Positions 13,942 through 14,955 of a stretch of 14,955 nucleotides of DNA are shown in pieces. Position 1 is the first letter of the stretch; each line of letters starts with the position of its first letter. The DNA is taken from NCBI GenBank assembly GCA_028279265.1, contig JANQOC010000287.1, forward strand, positions 1-14,955, given 5' to 3'. Both the position numbers and the translations under genes were made by a program. The notes below the pieces were generated by a model that saw only the letters and a list, made by a program, of their open reading frames with translations, did no database searches and was not told the origin of the DNA. The stretch comes from Hyphomicrobiales bacterium. Its GTDB lineage: Bacteria; Pseudomonadota; Alphaproteobacteria; Rhizobiales; CAYWUX01.

Positions 13942-14955
13942 AGTTTGCCAACGTAAACGGGTCCGGCTCGGCCAGCGCCAACCTGTTGTTCGCCAAGTCC
14001 CTGTTTCGCATGGGACTCCCTGTCGTTCCGAAAAACATATTCCCCTCGAACATTCAGGGCCTGCCGACCTGGTATGAAATCCGGGTCAGCGAATCCGGCT
14101 ATCTCGGCCGCCGCGAAGGTGTCGACATCATGGTTGCGATGAACGCCCAGACCTATAATCAGGATCTCCTGGAAATGGTTCCCGGCGGCTATCTTCTCTA
14201 TGATTCAACAATGCCCAGGAAATTTCCCAGAGATGACATCAAAATCCTGGAGATTCCCATCGCCAAGATGTGTGCCGAGGTCTATACCGATGCGCGTCAG
14301 CGGCAGCTCTTCAAGAATGTCGTCTATGTCGGCGCCCTGGCGGCGTTGATGGAGATCGAGGTCGATACGATACAGGAACTCTTCCAGCAGCAGTTCGCCA
14401 AGAAGCCGGTACTGATCGAGCCCAACATGCAGTCCATCAAGATGGGTTACGATTATGCGAAGGATAATTTCGACTGCCCCCTCGATGTCCGGGTGCAGCG
14501 GCGGGAGCTGACCAAAAACAAAATCATGATAAGCGGCAACGATGCCGCCGGGCTAGGCAGCATCTTTGCCGGAGCGACGGTCTGTGCCTGGTACCCGATT
14601 ACGCCTTCAACGTCCCTCGCTGAAGCTTTTGACAAATATATGCGGAGATTCCGCAAGTCAGAAGACGGACGCATGAATGGCGCGGTCGTTCAGGCGGAAG
14701 ACGAACTTGCGGCCATCGGCATGGTGCTTGGCGCCGGCTGGAACGGTGCGCGGGCCTTCACCGCGACCTCGGGTCCCGGTGTTTCGCTGATGACCGAATT
14801 TCTCGGTCTCGGCTATTTCGCGGAGATCCCGGCCGTTCTTTTCAATATTCAGCGTGGCGGCCCGTCAACTGGAATGCCGACGCGCACTCAGCAATCGGAT
14901 ATACTTTCAAGTGCCTATGCGTCACACGGGAATACCAAGCATGTGCTGATGTTCC
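13905..14955 (+). CDS. korA: 2-oxoacid:acceptor oxidoreductase alpha subunit with fused gamma domain, 3' end cut by window edge
   Basis: The frame is open from the ATG at 13905 to the right edge (350 codons). The N-terminal part is the gamma domain of 2-oxoacid:ferredoxin oxidoreductases: NDFVIK-like start NNFVIKFANVNGSGSASAN, then RMGLPVVPKNIFPSNIQG and LPTWYEIRVS. The alpha (pyrimidine-binding) domain begins near GNDAAGLGSIFAGA, with YPITPSTSLAEAF, VQAEDELAAIGMVLGAGWNG and FTATSGPGVSLM; the last visible part is NIQRGGPSTGMPTRTQQSD. These are the family's core motifs. The enzyme cleaves a 2-oxoacid (2-oxoglutarate most likely) with CoA and thiamine diphosphate to an acyl-CoA, CO2 and reduced ferredoxin-type carriers. 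The thiamine-binding beta subunit should follow outside the window. No good ribosome binding site precedes the start, which lies within the flavoprotein gene, so translation is probably coupled. Substrate (2-oxoglutarate rather than pyruvate) is inferred from overall resemblance. Confidence 0.93.
   Translation, partial: MSHADKLNNFVIKFANVNGSGSASANLLFAKSLFRMGLPVVPKNIFPSNIQGLPTWYEIRVSESGYLGRREGVDIMVAMNAQTYNQDLLEMVPGGYLLYDSTMPRKFPRDDIKILEIPIAKMCAEVYTDARQRQLFKNVVYVGALAALMEIEVDTIQELFQQQFAKKPVLIEPNMQSIKMGYDYAKDNFDCPLDVRVQRRELTKNKIMISGNDAAGLGSIFAGATVCAWYPITPSTSLAEAFDKYMRRFRKSEDGRMNGAVVQAEDELAAIGMVLGAGWNGARAFTATSGPGVSLMTEFLGLGYFAEIPAVLFNIQRGGPSTGMPTRTQQSDILSSAYASHGNTKHVLMF

Overview
The window looks like ordinary chromosomal DNA from an alphaproteobacterium. 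Codon use is moderately GC-rich throughout, the genes are closely packed, and the proteins are of alphaproteobacterial type: a sensor kinase run together with GlnE, a three-gene ECF sigma module, a PAS kinase with a PleC/DivJ-like H-box, and a 2-oxoacid:acceptor oxidoreductase paired with a GltD-like flavoprotein. I cannot place it in an order or genus from sequence alone. I see no rRNA, tRNA, CRISPR array, insertion sequence, integrase or prophage gene, and no block of foreign composition.

Layout. Positions 2-1486 (+) hold the 3' part of a HAMP-type sensor histidine kinase, cut by the left edge. It overlaps glnE (1461-4433, +), the bifunctional adenylylating/deadenylylating enzyme of glutamine synthetase. 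After a 257-base spacer comes a compact stress-type regulon: an ECF sigma factor (4691-5425), a single-pass membrane protein with the layout of a CnrY-like anti-sigma factor (5481-6044), and a membrane-anchored Spy/CpxP/CnrX-like periplasmic protein (6041-6607). The last two overlap by ATGA. Converging on this from the right are pepN (9130-11790, -), an M1 aminopeptidase N, and downstream of it a PAS-domain sensor kinase (6726-8978, -) whose N-terminal linker is encoded by 15-bp tandem repeats. A 336-base divergent region with several dyads (11791-12126) separates pepN from a rightward operon. That operon holds an FAD/NAD(P)/4Fe-4S oxidoreductase (12127-13941) and korA (13905 to the right edge), the alpha subunit of a 2-oxoglutarate- or pyruvate-type acceptor oxidoreductase with an N-terminally fused gamma domain. 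Its beta subunit gene is expected just beyond the window.

Function. glnE tunes nitrogen assimilation. The sigma/anti-sigma/periplasmic trio probably senses an envelope condition and changes transcription. The flavoprotein-KorA pair probably links oxidative decarboxylation of a 2-oxoacid to NAD(P)(H) through ferredoxin-type clusters, as in the three-subunit 2-oxoglutarate:NADP+ oxidoreductase known from Azoarcus/Thauera. I found no clear-cut new system. The points most worth a second look are the metal-ligand-poor sigma module, the in-frame minisatellite in the PAS kinase, and the KOR-flavoprotein coupling.
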